From: an uncultured Oscillatoriales cyanobacterium
GTDB lineage: Bacteria > Cyanobacteriota > Cyanobacteriia > Cyanobacteriales > Microcoleaceae
Assembly (NCBI GenBank): GCA_903893625.1
Contig: CAITND010000159.1
Location: forward strand, 1 to 40,416
Direction of reading: 5' to 3'
DNA: 40,416 nucleotides
Below the pieces are notes generated by a model. The model saw nothing but the letters and a program-made list of their open reading frames with translations. It was not told the origin of the DNA and ran no database searches. Shown piece by piece: positions 23,901 to 32,118 of this stretch (positions are counted from its first letter, which is position 1; every line of letters begins with the position of its first letter). The position numbers and the translations under genes are program-made.

Positions 23901-24663
23901 TCAGTTGGGGAATATAAGCTTGTTTAGTAATGACGTGCTTACGATAAAGCAGGATACCAACAACGGGATAATTAACTGCATTGGGATATTGTTGTTGATA
24001 CCAATCTAAATAGGCTTTTGGTGATTCAAAATAACCGTTATAATCGGGGTGTAATAATCCCATATTGGGGGTTTCTATTGGCGGCGGAATTTCTCCAACG
24101 GTTAATCCTAAATAATTAGTAGCAATTGTCCAGAACATTGCAGCTACATTTTCTGTACCTCCCGCATTCCAATAACCATAAATAATTAACCAGTTACGCA
24201 GGTCTTGAACTTTTTGAACGGGGATAAATTTTAATAATTTCGGGCCAGTTTTCAGAAAACTAATATATCCAGCGAGTTTATCTTCTTCTCGACCACTGGA
24301 AAATTTACTCAGAATAAATTGTATAGGTTTGGGTATTCCTTTAGGTTTATCCCCAATTTTGAAGCCTCCAATTTGGGTTAAGCTCATTAATTCTAAAGCG
24401 GATTCAAAAACTAAACGAATCGGAATCTTTTGTACCCGTTCTCGCAACCATAATACTTGATCATAATCAAACAATAAACTGGCAAAAAATACATCGGCAT
24501 TTTCTAAGGCTGAGGCGACGGTATCCGGTTGATTTGAAATCGCGCGATCGCTAAATACATAAATCTCTAATTCTGGACAACGAGCGATCGCCAACTGTGC
24601 GGCTGTTCGATATAACTCAGCATTAAAAGACTCAAACCCAGCAATCAAAACAATACGTTTCAT
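20992..24663 (-). CDS. bchH: Metal chelatase large subunit, ChlH/BchH-CobN family paralogue
   Basis: A 1223-aa protein of the class I chelatase H-subunit family. The N-terminal part (1-160, through KTGPKLLKFIPVQKVQDLRNW) is the ChlH/BchH-type leading domain. The main CobN/Mg-chelatase body follows, with PPGYGATGTAALLNVPQSLL, DAIVHFGMHGTVEWLPG, GAEPLKEGTGR, FRDSFANIIELLDD and RMLEAHGRGFWDTD. Family members insert Mg into protoporphyrin IX or Co into hydrogenobyrinate together with AAA+ and MIDAS subunits. Cyanobacterial ChlH is about 1330 aa, and many genomes carry a second, shorter homologue that is often annotated CobN; the length here fits that second type. The metal cannot be decided from sequence alone. 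No I or D subunit lies nearby. It is divergent from rnhB. Confidence 0.88.
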   Translation of the reverse strand: MKRIVLIAGFESFNAELYRTAAQLAIARCPELEIYVFSDRAISNQPDTVASALENADVFFASLLFDYDQVLWLRERVQKIPIRLVFESALELMSLTQIGGFKIGDKPKGIPKPIQFILSKFSSGREEDKLAGYISFLKTGPKLLKFIPVQKVQDLRNWLIIYGYWNAGGTENVAAMFWTIATNYLGLTVGEIPPPIETPNMGLLHPDYNGYFESPKAYLDWYQQQYPNAVNYPVVGILLYRKHVITKQAYIPQLIRYFQQAQLIPLPIFINGVEGHVAVRDWMTTSWELNQRQQGKNETLSLSKDAVTVDAIVSTIGFPLVGGPAGSMEAGRQVEIAKGILTAKNVPYFIAAPLLIQDLLSWTRQGIGGLQSVVLYALPELDGAIDTVALGGLVGEEIYLIPERVKRLTGRVKSWIQLRQKPPEQRKIAIILYGFPPGYGATGTAALLNVPQSLLNVLQGLKAQGYTVGELPETGESLIQKVKIADEKLEAQQNFSFAENYVISNQVNVNKLEKWLSYLQRSRIQKQWKSLTETGIKTFGDDYHIGGIQLGNIWVGVQPPLGLSGDPMRLMFERDLTPHPQYVAFYQWLQKEFQADAIVHFGMHGTVEWLPGSPLGNTGYSWSDILLGNLPNLYLYAANNPSESILAKRRGYGVLISYNVPPYGRAGLYKQLVSLRELIAEYREDPQKNSTLQESISQQIVDMGLEVDCPFQEGKKLGIAFTTENARLFSVEVLYNYFIKIYDYLKVLEQRLFSSGLHIFGENPTEEELTTYLNAYSTESMNELTPEAETKIRELLLQTSDELTNLLRGLNGEYIPPAPGGDLLRDGPGVLPTGRNIHALDPYRMPSVAAYLRGREIAQKIIHQQLAETGNYPETVAVMLWGLDAIKTRGESLGIILELVGAEPLKEGTGRIVRYELQPLDQVGHPRIDILANLSGIFRDSFANIIELLDDLFQRAANVEEPEDQNFIRKHALQLRSQGVENPSARLFSNPSGDFGSLVNDQIVDGNWESGDELANTWKGRNVFSYGRQDKGQARPEVMTQLLKTMDNIVQEIDSVEYGLTDIQEYYANTGGLKRAAEQHQGKKVKANFVESFSKDTTPRQLEDLLRIEYRTKLLNPKWAEAMANQGSGGAYEISQRMTALMGWGGTANFQENWVYDQAAKTYALDEKMANQLRQANPEAFRNIVGRMLEAHGRGFWDTDAETLEKLRSLYELTEADLEGITI

Positions 24664-24732
24664 AAACTCAATTCTTAAAATATTAGTTTTTATCTATTGT
24701 GTATAATTATAGCAATTCTAAATTGAAATCCA

Positions 24733-25338
24733 ATGGCAGAATATCAGGCTTTAACTTCTGTTTTAATTGCGGGAGTGGATGAAGTCGGTCGGGGTGCTTT
24801 ATTTGGCCCTGTGGTGGCGGCGGCGGTGATTTTATCGGAGGATAGCATTGCTCAATTAACCATCGCCGGAGTTAAAGATAGTAAAAAATTAACTCCTGGG
24901 GTTCGTTCTCGATTAGCGATTGAAATTAAAGCGATCGCCATTGATTGTAAAATAGGTTGGGCTTCCGTTCAAGAAATTGATCGCTTCAATATTTTACAAG
25001 CCACATTATTAGCCATGAAACGAGCAATTTTCAAGTTAAATCCTCAACCCGAACTCTGTTTAATTGATGGAAATCAAAAGATTCCGCAATTATTAATTCC
25101 GCAACAAACAATAATTAAAGGGGATAGTACATCAATTGTGATTGCAGCCGCCAGTATTGTCGCAAAAGTTTGGCGAGATGAATTAATCACCCGTTTATCT
25201 CAAAAATATCCTGAATATGATTTAAAACAAAATAAAGGTTACGGAACCGCCAAACACCGTCAAGCAATACAAGAGCATGGTATTACTTCCCAACATCGTC
25301 AATCGTTTGGGTGTTGTCAATTATCCTTACCTTTATAA
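24733..25338 (+). CDS. rnhB: Ribonuclease HII
   Basis: A 201-aa RNase HII that removes misincorporated ribonucleotides and RNA primers from DNA. The N-terminal signature GVDEVGRG (D16, E17) gives the first catalytic acids. The LCLIDGNQKIP block carries the third Asp, and KGDSTSIVIAAASIVAKVWRD with DLKQNKGYGTAKHRQAI completes the family pattern. Its length is normal. A TATAAT-like box at 24702-24707 lies in the 69-bp gap shared with the divergent chelatase gene. Confidence 0.96.
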   Translation: MAEYQALTSVLIAGVDEVGRGALFGPVVAAAVILSEDSIAQLTIAGVKDSKKLTPGVRSRLAIEIKAIAIDCKIGWASVQEIDRFNILQATLLAMKRAIFKLNPQPELCLIDGNQKIPQLLIPQQTIIKGDSTSIVIAAASIVAKVWRDELITRLSQKYPEYDLKQNKGYGTAKHRQAIQEHGITSQHRQSFGCCQLSLPL

Positions 25339-25340
25339 AA

Positions 25341-26321
25341 TTAGGCACAATTTTCAGCCCACCAATTTAACAAATCTGACTCCGTTTCAAAATCTAATAA
25401 AGCTTCCCCTAGTTCTTCCACTAATTCAATCGGAAGACTGCGAATTTGCTCTTGAATTTGAGGGTTAATTGTTCCTAAACGACGATTTAGCAAACGCAAA
25501 ACAAACGTTATTTCTCGTTGCAAACCCTGTTCAATTCCTTGTTCAATTCCTTGTTCAATTCCTTGTTCTATTCCTCGTTCTATTCCCTGTTCCATCCAAC
25601 TTGTAACAATTTCCATAAATCTTTCCTCCTGAATCAGTCCTAAGCGATTGAGTTCTTCTGTAAAAACGACTTTTTCGCTAGAATTTAAGCGCAAATAGGA
25701 GTCAATAAACCCCGAAATTAATTGATTTCTAGCTGGATCTAACCGCAATGTTACTAACAGACGTAAACACTCCGCTTTAACTTGGGGTCGATCCTGGGGT
25801 TCTATTCTCATTTTAGCCATTAATGCAGCCGCTACTGGATTTTGCTGGCGTAAAAAATCCCGCCAATTCAAACGATTTAGTTGAATAGCTGCATAGCTAA
25901 ATTCTAATACCTTCCGGTCGGGAAATTCAACTTGATAATCATTCGGTTCCAGACGTTGGGGGGTATCAAAAGAAAATAATGCAATCGGATAAACGGGAAG
26001 GGCATATTTTTCATCAAGTCTAGCAAAATAATGAAACATCCGCCGAGGGAAATCCGCTTGAGTGTATGATTGAGTCTCGGTATGGATAAGGAAAAAGCTC
26101 TCCTGTTCTCGAAACCTGACTTTTGCTAACAAATCGACCTCTCGACGATTTCCCGATGTCACATCTATAAATACCTCCTGGGGTAAAAAGGTAATAGAAG
26201 ATTGATCAATATAGGGAATTAAATCAGGGAAAAATAATTCTAAAAATTCCCAAAAAAACGTTGAAATCAACTCTTTAAATAATCGATCATGTTCAATTAC
26301 CCGTTCCGAAGTTTCAGTCAT
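25341..26321 (-). CDS. Rpn/PD-(D/E)XK-type protein with DUF4351 C-terminus
   Basis: A 326-aa protein. It opens with HDRLFKELISTFFWEFLELFFPDL, followed by the nuclease-like core REVDLLAKVRF...FFLIHTETQS and the YFARLDEKYALPVYPIALFS block of the Rpn (recombination-promoting nuclease)/DUF4351 group, very abundant in cyanobacteria. Residues about 242-270 are tandem (R/E)QGIE tetrapeptides. The DUF4351-like end (RLLNRRLGTINPQIQEQIRSL...ESDLLNWW) finishes the protein. Such genes move between genomes and may act in DNA recombination or as remnants of mobile elements. It is convergent with rnhB with only 2 bp between stops. Confidence 0.85.
   Translation of the reverse strand: MTETSERVIEHDRLFKELISTFFWEFLELFFPDLIPYIDQSSITFLPQEVFIDVTSGNRREVDLLAKVRFREQESFFLIHTETQSYTQADFPRRMFHYFARLDEKYALPVYPIALFSFDTPQRLEPNDYQVEFPDRKVLEFSYAAIQLNRLNWRDFLRQQNPVAAALMAKMRIEPQDRPQVKAECLRLLVTLRLDPARNQLISGFIDSYLRLNSSEKVVFTEELNRLGLIQEERFMEIVTSWMEQGIERGIEQGIEQGIEQGIEQGLQREITFVLRLLNRRLGTINPQIQEQIRSLPIELVEELGEALLDFETESDLLNWWAENCA
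25525..25592 (-). repeat. 12-bp in-frame tandem repeat inside the Rpn-type gene
   Basis: The unit GTTCAATTCCTT, encoding a tetrapeptide of the EQGI type on the minus strand, occurs about 5-6 times with drift at one end. Such repeats expand and contract by slippage without breaking the frame and form a coiled-coil-like linker. Confidence 0.85.
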
Positions 26322-26340
26322 TTTAATTCTGATTTAACCC

Positions 26341-26925
26341 CTAACATTCAGCACTTGAAACTCGATTAACAGACTGGGTATGTGGAACTAAAACCCCTAA
26401 TTGTTCAGCAGACCAATGGGAATAATCGGATAATAAATTATGGACTAATCGGTGTTTAACGGTCATTAACACACTTTTTAATAATCCGTTTCCTGTGGTT
26501 TCTAAAATCGGTTGTGGTGTTAACCATAATGGAGGCGGAAGTTCGACTTTTACGGCTAAATCAGCTTGACCTTGTAAATGGGTTATTCCTTGTAATTGAA
26601 CCGGATACAATTTTCCGACTAAATTCAGCGAAAATCGTTGATTAATATATTCAATTCCGCGAATTTCACACCCGACGGATTTTAAGTTGAGAATACCATC
26701 AGACTGTATCCACAATTTCAAGTCTACTGTGGGTTGTAAACTGAACATCATGAACTCTAAAGGCCGCATTTTTAAGCGGTAAATATCCTCTCCCAAGTGA
26801 TCCAAACGGGTCGGATCAACTAACGCCTTCACCAAACGTTTGGGTTGACGTAGATAATGGTGAATCAAAGTTGGCTCCGGTACTGCCATTTCAACGGTTT
26901 GAGATGCTTGAAAGTGGGTATACAT
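26341..26925 (-). CDS. DUF1997 family protein
   Basis: A 194-aa protein matching the cyanobacterial/plastid DUF1997 family: HYLRQPKRLVKALVDPTRLDHLGEDIYRLKMRPLEFMMFSLQPTVDLKLW, ending with LLKSVLMTVKHRLVHNLLSDYSHW. It has no TM helix; the lipocalin/START-like beta pattern is inferred. Function is unknown, with a link to photosynthetic membranes only by distribution. It lies 19 bp downstream of no gene on its strand and is followed by the Rpn-type gene with a 19-bp gap, so the two may share a transcript. Confidence 0.82.
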   Translation of the reverse strand: MYTHFQASQTVEMAVPEPTLIHHYLRQPKRLVKALVDPTRLDHLGEDIYRLKMRPLEFMMFSLQPTVDLKLWIQSDGILNLKSVGCEIRGIEYINQRFSLNLVGKLYPVQLQGITHLQGQADLAVKVELPPPLWLTPQPILETTGNGLLKSVLMTVKHRLVHNLLSDYSHWSAEQLGVLVPHTQSVNRVSSAEC

Positions 26926-27210
26926 ACAGAAAGTTATAAAAGTCTACTAACCTAAACTTGTCTTAATAAAATTTAAGAATTATTCAAACTTTTTTCATCC
27001 ATCGGGAGTCAGGATAAAGCATGATAGCATATCTTCCCTGAAAAATGGGTAATCGTTTTATCATAAGGGTAAGGCTGATGAGATTAATGTAAATAATTGT
27101 AACGCAATTTAGCAAAATGTAACTGAACTGGGGGAATCCGCAAAACAATTTCTATCTTGAGGATTAATTCAATCCTTCCTCATCCATTTATTATCTACGG
27201 AACTAAAATT
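26926..27210. other. 285-bp divergent intergenic region, DUF1997 / pheA
   Basis: AT-rich sequence with no ORF or repeat family recognised. It contains the promoters of both divergent genes. ATGTAAATAATTGTAAC near 27088 and AAAATGTAACTGAAC near 27114 share GTAAC/GTAA elements but do not form a recognised operator. Confidence 0.4.
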
Positions 27211-28053
27211 ATGACTGTTTCCATTGCCCATCTTGGCCCATCGGGTACTTATGCAGAAGCCGCCGCCTTAGCTTATGCTCAATATCTCACCCAAAAAACA
27301 GGGGAAGAATCCATGTTATGCCCCTGTTCAAGTATTAGTCAAACGTTATGGACAGTTTCAAAAGGAGATGCCAATATTGGGGTAGTTCCTGTTGAAAATT
27401 CCATTGAAGGCAGTGTTAGTGTGACTCTGGATACACTGTGGCAAATTGGTTCCCTGCAAATTCAACAGGCGTTAATTCTTCCTATTGCCCATGCGTTGAT
27501 TTCTCAAGCTAAAAACTTTGCTGATATTCAAGTAGTTTATTCCCATCCCCAAGGTTTAGCACAGTGTCAGGGATGGTTAGAAAAATATCTCCCTGATGTG
27601 CCATTAATTGCTAAAAATTCAACTACAGAAGCTTTAGATCACGTCAGAGATGAAACTTATACCGCCGTGATTTCGTCTTTACGAGCAGCAGAATTATATC
27701 AATTACCTGTTCTGGCTCATCCTATTAATGATTATCCCGATAATTGTACAAGATTTTGGGTTGTAAGTCTACAACCTTCTGGGTCTGGAAAATATACTTC
27801 TTTAGGCTTTAGTGTTCCGGCAAATGTTCCGGGTGCATTAGCAAAACCGTTGGCGATTTTTGCGGATCGAGGGATTAATTTAAGTCGGATTGAATCTCGT
27901 CCTAGTAAGCGATCGCTGGGAGATTATCTATTTTTTATGGATTTAGAAGCGGATAGTCATGAACCCTCTGTACAATCAGCCTTAGCGGAATTAAAAACCT
28001 TTACCGAAACCCTGAAAGTTTTTGGAAGTTATACCCTATTAAACCTGGAATAG
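27211..28053 (+). CDS. pheA: Prephenate dehydratase
   Basis: A 280-aa monofunctional prephenate dehydratase, which converts prephenate to phenylpyruvate in phenylalanine synthesis. The catalytic bilobed domain (about 1-180) has LGPSGTYAEAAA, GVVPVENSIEGSVSVTLD and NDYPDNCTRFWVV with the catalytic TRF threonine. A regulatory ACT domain (about 195-278) carries PGALAKPLAIFADRGINLSRIESRPSK, the ESRP motif that binds phenylalanine for feedback inhibition. The ATG at 27211 is chosen over a TTG at 27157 because conservation begins there. A GTAG-type palindrome follows the stop. Confidence 0.95.
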   Translation: MTVSIAHLGPSGTYAEAAALAYAQYLTQKTGEESMLCPCSSISQTLWTVSKGDANIGVVPVENSIEGSVSVTLDTLWQIGSLQIQQALILPIAHALISQAKNFADIQVVYSHPQGLAQCQGWLEKYLPDVPLIAKNSTTEALDHVRDETYTAVISSLRAAELYQLPVLAHPINDYPDNCTRFWVVSLQPSGSGKYTSLGFSVPANVPGALAKPLAIFADRGINLSRIESRPSKRSLGDYLFFMDLEADSHEPSVQSALAELKTFTETLKVFGSYTLLNLE

Positions 28054-28083
28054 TTTTGATTCGGAAACGGGGTAATTAGTCTT

Positions 28084-28134
28084 GTAGGATGGGTAAGAAT
28101 TAAAAGCATGACTCCGACTTTTTACCCACTCTAC
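28084..28134. repeat. Imperfect GTAG-type palindrome after pheA
   Basis: GTAGGATGGGTAA (28084-28096) is complementary, with two mismatches, to TTACCCACTCTAC (28122-28134). It is a member of the dispersed GTAG palindromes seen at 2853 and 29641. It ends 18 bp before the next gene and could serve as a pheA terminator-like hairpin. Confidence 0.6.
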
Positions 28135-28151
28135 TGAGTTTTAAAGATTCT

Positions 28152-29549
28152 ATGAATATGTTTTTGAGCAGTATTCCCAGTATTCCTGATTTGACCCATC
28201 CTAATGAATTAATAGAATTGGGGTCAATGGCGGTCAAAGTATTGATCAACTTGGCAATTTTTATAGCTGTAATGGGTGTGATTTTATCCCTAATTAATTG
28301 GTCAGTTAAAAAACCAGGGGATTCGATTTCTCTTCCCGTTATCAAAACAACATTAGAACAATATTTGAAATGGATGCAAACTTTACCGCATTTAATTTTA
28401 ATTGTTTTAGTGATTACCAGTGGATTTTTTCTCTGTTCTACTTTAGCTAATCGCTATCATAATTGGGAACAACAACAGATTACTCAAATTGCCACCACCG
28501 TTGCGGGAGAACGCTTAGAACAAACAGCACCTCGCATTCGTTATGAAATCGAAGAACCCTTTACCGATTATCGATATGTTGATGGTAAAACCATTGAAAT
28601 TAAAAGTACCCATATTGTCCCCCGTTGGATGACCTTAGCGGGATCACAAGTTGAGGTTAAAATTAATCAAACCACCAGTCCCGATACAAAACAATGGATT
28701 TATAGTGTTGATTTTGTAGGAGAATATCAAGTTAAAAATCAACTTAAAGGAATCTCGGAATTTTTCTTTGAAGTTCCGCCTCCTTACGGTTATTTATTAT
28801 TACAAGATTTCCAAGTTGAACAAAATGGGAAACCCTTAGTTCAAGTCAACCCTGGAGATTATGGATTTCCGTTTAAATTACCCCCTGGAAAAACCACAAA
28901 TTTTAAAGTTAGCTATCAAGCTCAGGGTGCACCTCGTTGGGTTTATCAACCCGGTGATCAATTATTATCAAATTTTCGCTTAAATGTTTTAGCTCAGTTT
29001 CCTAATGCTGAATTTGCAGGTGCAGTTCCAACGGTAACAAAAGAAGGAGGAGAAAATCGACAACTTTCTTGGGTTTATGAAGGTAATATTTCGGTTAAAA
29101 ATCCATTAGGAATATTTACCGCTACCTCTCCCATTCATAATACAGGGGTGATCCCGCGATTATTATTATTAGCTCCCGCTATCTTTTTATGGTGGATTAT
29201 TTTACTCTACCTTTCTTTACCCTTAAGTTTGCGAGATGTTGCGATTGTCGCCGGACTATTTTTTGCCTGTTTATTAACTCTAACCTATAGCAGTCGTTTC
29301 CTGGATGCTAAACTGGCTTGGATGCTAATTTCTCCGGTATTATTATTAGCAGTCTGGGGACTTGGAAAAAACCGTCAAGCTGCTTGGGTGGCAATTATTT
29401 GTACAATTTCTGGAGGAATATTACCTATATTGGGTTTATTAGTTCCCTACAGTGGGATCACCTTAAGTCTAGCGGGATTATTATCAGGAATTTGGCTAGC
29501 CGTGCAACATTGGTATGAGTTAGGAAATCAGAAAAATCTAATAAAATAA
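28152..29549 (+). CDS. Unrecognised membrane protein with CreD-like topology
   Basis: A 465-aa integral membrane protein. Two hydrophobic helices lie near the N-terminus (about 27-52 and 78-98). A large polar beta-rich domain of about 220 residues (about 105-325) is presumably periplasmic, and four or five C-terminal helices (about 335-455) follow. This one/two TM, large domain, five TM layout recalls CreD-type inner-membrane proteins, but I see no convincing sequence signature, so the family is left open. A role in envelope sensing is only a guess. ATG 28152 lacks a strong ribosome site; ATG 28158 is an alternative. Confidence 0.7.
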   Translation: MNMFLSSIPSIPDLTHPNELIELGSMAVKVLINLAIFIAVMGVILSLINWSVKKPGDSISLPVIKTTLEQYLKWMQTLPHLILIVLVITSGFFLCSTLANRYHNWEQQQITQIATTVAGERLEQTAPRIRYEIEEPFTDYRYVDGKTIEIKSTHIVPRWMTLAGSQVEVKINQTTSPDTKQWIYSVDFVGEYQVKNQLKGISEFFFEVPPPYGYLLLQDFQVEQNGKPLVQVNPGDYGFPFKLPPGKTTNFKVSYQAQGAPRWVYQPGDQLLSNFRLNVLAQFPNAEFAGAVPTVTKEGGENRQLSWVYEGNISVKNPLGIFTATSPIHNTGVIPRLLLLAPAIFLWWIILLYLSLPLSLRDVAIVAGLFFACLLTLTYSSRFLDAKLAWMLISPVLLLAVWGLGKNRQAAWVAIICTISGGILPILGLLVPYSGITLSLAGLLSGIWLAVQHWYELGNQKNLIK

Positions 29550-29640
29550 AAGTAAAAACTCTAGAAACCGGGTTGATGTTGACTATTACTTAATTCCTGA
29601 TCAAATCCAATTATAGGTGCTACAGATTATCCTCCTCACC

Positions 29641-29681
29641 CCCGTGTAGAGACGTTGTATGCAACATCTCTACACGGGGAA
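29641..29681. repeat. GTAGAGACGTTG-type palindrome
   Basis: CCCGTGTAGAGACGTTG pairs with GCAACATCTCTACACGGG with a single C/T mismatch. It shares GTAGAGACG with the perfect palindrome at 2853-2884. It lies between convergent genes and may double as a bidirectional terminator. Confidence 0.8.
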
Positions 29682-29709
29682 TATACAGTAAACATTAAAG
29701 GAGGGAATA

Positions 29710-30750
29710 TTAGACAGTTTGCACTACTTGATCAGAAAATATTTCTGTTAATACCTGAAGATAGGGAGAAAAAATCTCAAAATTTTGAGGAAGTAAACGC
29801 TTTTCTAATTCTTCAGATAGCGCATTCAACATATCTTGAGTCAACTTCCAACTAATATGCAGCCGAGGATATAAAATCACACATACAGGAAATAATTCCT
29901 GTTGAATCGGGCGTAAACTGTTCTCTAACGCACACCAACATAGATAAATCTGAAATAACTCAATATCACGAGTGCTGGAATATTGAAGGATATGATTTTT
30001 CAAATCCCCGCTAATACTGCGATACCCCACATTCAAATCATGTACTTTATGATAAACCTGGTGAGCAATTGTTGTAAAACTAGAAAGTAACTGTTGAACC
30101 GCAATTAAAGCCGGAGAATTTGATAGGTGTTTTGCGGCTAAATCATTGACTTCCCCCAAAGGAGAATATAAATAATCCTCCAAGGTTTTAAAGTATAGGA
30201 AAAAAACAGTTCTTTCTTTCATAGACATCCACTCCAACAACATTCGCCCCATATAATGAAACTGCAACAGTAGCAGAACTAACATTAAGGGTTCAGCTTG
30301 GGAGTATTTTCGGCGAAGTTTTATTGTTTCTCGTCCCAAGGATACCGACAAACGAAAGGGGTATTCATATTGAGCAAAAACTTCCAAGGTTTGATGATAC
30401 AAATTACACACATCTTCAATCAGTGTAGTTGTGTGTTTTAAGGGGAGTTTATTCACGGGATACCGATTCCAGTCAATCCCTAAAATAGTTCCCACTTTAT
30501 TCCAAGCCAGTGTACCCAAAAGATTCAAGTTCTTCATTAACTCCGCCACAATGCGAGAGCGATCCTCATGAAATTCAGTCACATCAACTTCATGATTTTC
30601 TAAAAAGAAATGAGTTGAATTGCGGGAGTTATGAGCAGCAGCCTTTTCATAATATTTCTGTGCCCATCGAACCGCCATCAATGTCATTTCTCTTCTATCC
30701 GTAGAACTAGACAGAGAGTTCAGTTGCTCTGGAGGTTGGGAGAACATCAT
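29710..30750 (-). CDS. Unrecognised 346-aa helical protein
   Basis: A soluble, predominantly alpha-helical 346-aa protein, apparently intact with good coding character, that I cannot place. Visible landmarks are MAVRWAQKYYEKAAAHNSRNSTHFFLENHEVDV, LRRKYSQAEPLMLVLLLLQFHYMGRMLLEW (a hydrophobic helix, weak for a TM segment), HQVYHKVHDLNVGYRSISGDLKNHI and IYLCWCALENSLRPIQQEL. The many His/Tyr/Trp residues in helices may indicate a ligand pocket. It stands alone, convergent with the CreD-like gene, with a 275-bp gene-free AT-rich region upstream. Confidence 0.65.
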   Translation of the reverse strand: MMFSQPPEQLNSLSSSTDRREMTLMAVRWAQKYYEKAAAHNSRNSTHFFLENHEVDVTEFHEDRSRIVAELMKNLNLLGTLAWNKVGTILGIDWNRYPVNKLPLKHTTTLIEDVCNLYHQTLEVFAQYEYPFRLSVSLGRETIKLRRKYSQAEPLMLVLLLLQFHYMGRMLLEWMSMKERTVFFLYFKTLEDYLYSPLGEVNDLAAKHLSNSPALIAVQQLLSSFTTIAHQVYHKVHDLNVGYRSISGDLKNHILQYSSTRDIELFQIYLCWCALENSLRPIQQELFPVCVILYPRLHISWKLTQDMLNALSEELEKRLLPQNFEIFSPYLQVLTEIFSDQVVQTV

Positions 30751-31025
30751 AAAAGCTTGCTTCCTTGGCAGTGAAATTCATCAGAGGCTTTAGCAATAAA
30801 TTCGCCAAAGCAGAATTCTGAAAACTGTCAGTTACTAAATTCTACAGTCTGGTTTAAGTCTAGTCAAGTAAGTTGATAATGGCAGCCCATTTTTATAAAG
30901 ATTTTCTATATTTTTTAAATTTTATTTTAAGTCTGTTAACTTTTGATTATGAAATACTATATTCTCTCTTTAGATATTAGATAAATCCAGGTAAAAATCA
31001 ATACTTTACTGGTTTTCAACTATCC

Positions 31026-32033
31026 TTAAACCACTGCGTTTTCTAACATTTTAATCGTTCCTTGTTCAGTATCAATTTCTACCTCTATTCCTAAAGGAAT
31101 AGTAAACTGATCTCGAATATGACCGATCATGGAACCATACCAAGCCGGAATTCCTAACGGTTGAATCAAATCCGTTAATACTTGCCATAAGGTTAAAGAG
31201 GGTTCATTACCCTCACCTTTGGTACAGGAGGTACATTGACCAAAAATAAACCCCGAAATCTGATCTAAAATTCCGGCTAACTTCAAATGGGTTAACATTC
31301 GATCAATTCGGTAAATGTCCTCCCCTACATCCTCCACAAATAAAATTTTGCCCTGCCAACTTGGTAAATATTCTGAACCGACTAAAGCAGATAAAACCGA
31401 TAAATTTCCCCCAATTAACTGTCCTTTTGCTTGACCTCGATAAATTGTTTGAACAGGAACATCAGGAGAATTTTGAAAGGTTATAGTTTGTCCTTCAAAT
31501 AAGAGTTTTTGCAACCAACTCACTGAATAGGGATTCCACATTGAAGTCCCTAATAATCCATGAAATGTGACTAATCCGGTTTTGCTATATAATCCTAATA
31601 ATAAAGCCGTGATATCACTATAACCGAGGAAAATTTTAGGGTGTTGGCGAATTAAATTATAATCTAATAACGATAAAATTCGACTACTTCCCCAACCGCC
31701 TCCCGTTGCAATAATTCCGTTAACAGTTGGGTCAGCAAACATTAGATTAATATCCGCCGCCCGTTGTTGATCTGTTCCCGCTAAATAACCATATTTACTC
31801 AGAGCATGAGGAGCAACTTTAACCGTTAATTCCTGTTGTGCTAATTGCAGTTGAATCCACTTTAAATGCTGTTTTAAAATCGGGCTGGCTGGAGTGACTA
31901 ACCCGACCGTATCCCCTTGATTTAAACCCGGTGGTTTGAGTAACAGTTGAGAAGATCCAGACTGAGCTAAAATAGGGAACTGAGTTGCAATTCCCGTTAA
32001 GGTTAATCCCGTTAAAAAATCACGGCGGTTCAT
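31026..32033 (-). CDS. LD-carboxypeptidase (S66 family)
   Basis: A 335-aa S66 peptidase that trims the terminal D-Ala from muropeptide tetrapeptides during peptidoglycan recycling. Conserved blocks are VGLVTPASP, GTDQQRAADINLMFADP, the oxyanion region ATGGGWGSSRIL, the nucleophile segment GYSDITALLLGL (Ser in YSD), FVEDVGEDIYRIDRML with the catalytic Glu, and a C-terminal GHIRDQFTIPLG with the His. The N-terminus MNRRDFLTGLTLTGIATQFP looks like a twin-arginine signal, so it may be exported, whereas E. coli LdcA is cytoplasmic. A heptamer-type repeat lies just before the start. Confidence 0.9.
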   Translation of the reverse strand: MNRRDFLTGLTLTGIATQFPILAQSGSSQLLLKPPGLNQGDTVGLVTPASPILKQHLKWIQLQLAQQELTVKVAPHALSKYGYLAGTDQQRAADINLMFADPTVNGIIATGGGWGSSRILSLLDYNLIRQHPKIFLGYSDITALLLGLYSKTGLVTFHGLLGTSMWNPYSVSWLQKLLFEGQTITFQNSPDVPVQTIYRGQAKGQLIGGNLSVLSALVGSEYLPSWQGKILFVEDVGEDIYRIDRMLTHLKLAGILDQISGFIFGQCTSCTKGEGNEPSLTLWQVLTDLIQPLGIPAWYGSMIGHIRDQFTIPLGIEVEIDTEQGTIKMLENAVV

Positions 32034-32036
32034 ATA

Positions 32037-32071
32037 ATCAGTTATCAGTTACCAGTTATCAGTTATCAGTA
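32037..32071. repeat. TCAGTTA heptamer repeat
   Basis: Five tandem TCAGTTA/CCAGTTA-like heptamers directly upstream of the LD-carboxypeptidase start codon (complement at 32031-32033). They may have displaced the native ribosome binding site. Confidence 0.8.
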
Positions 32072-32118
32072 AGATATTGAACTTTTTTTCTGTCTGTTCT
32101 CCGTTAAGGTTTTCCTGG

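Noticed and set aside
27157-27210. TTG start for pheA
   Set aside because: Family conservation begins at the ATG 27211, which has an acceptable GGA upstream.
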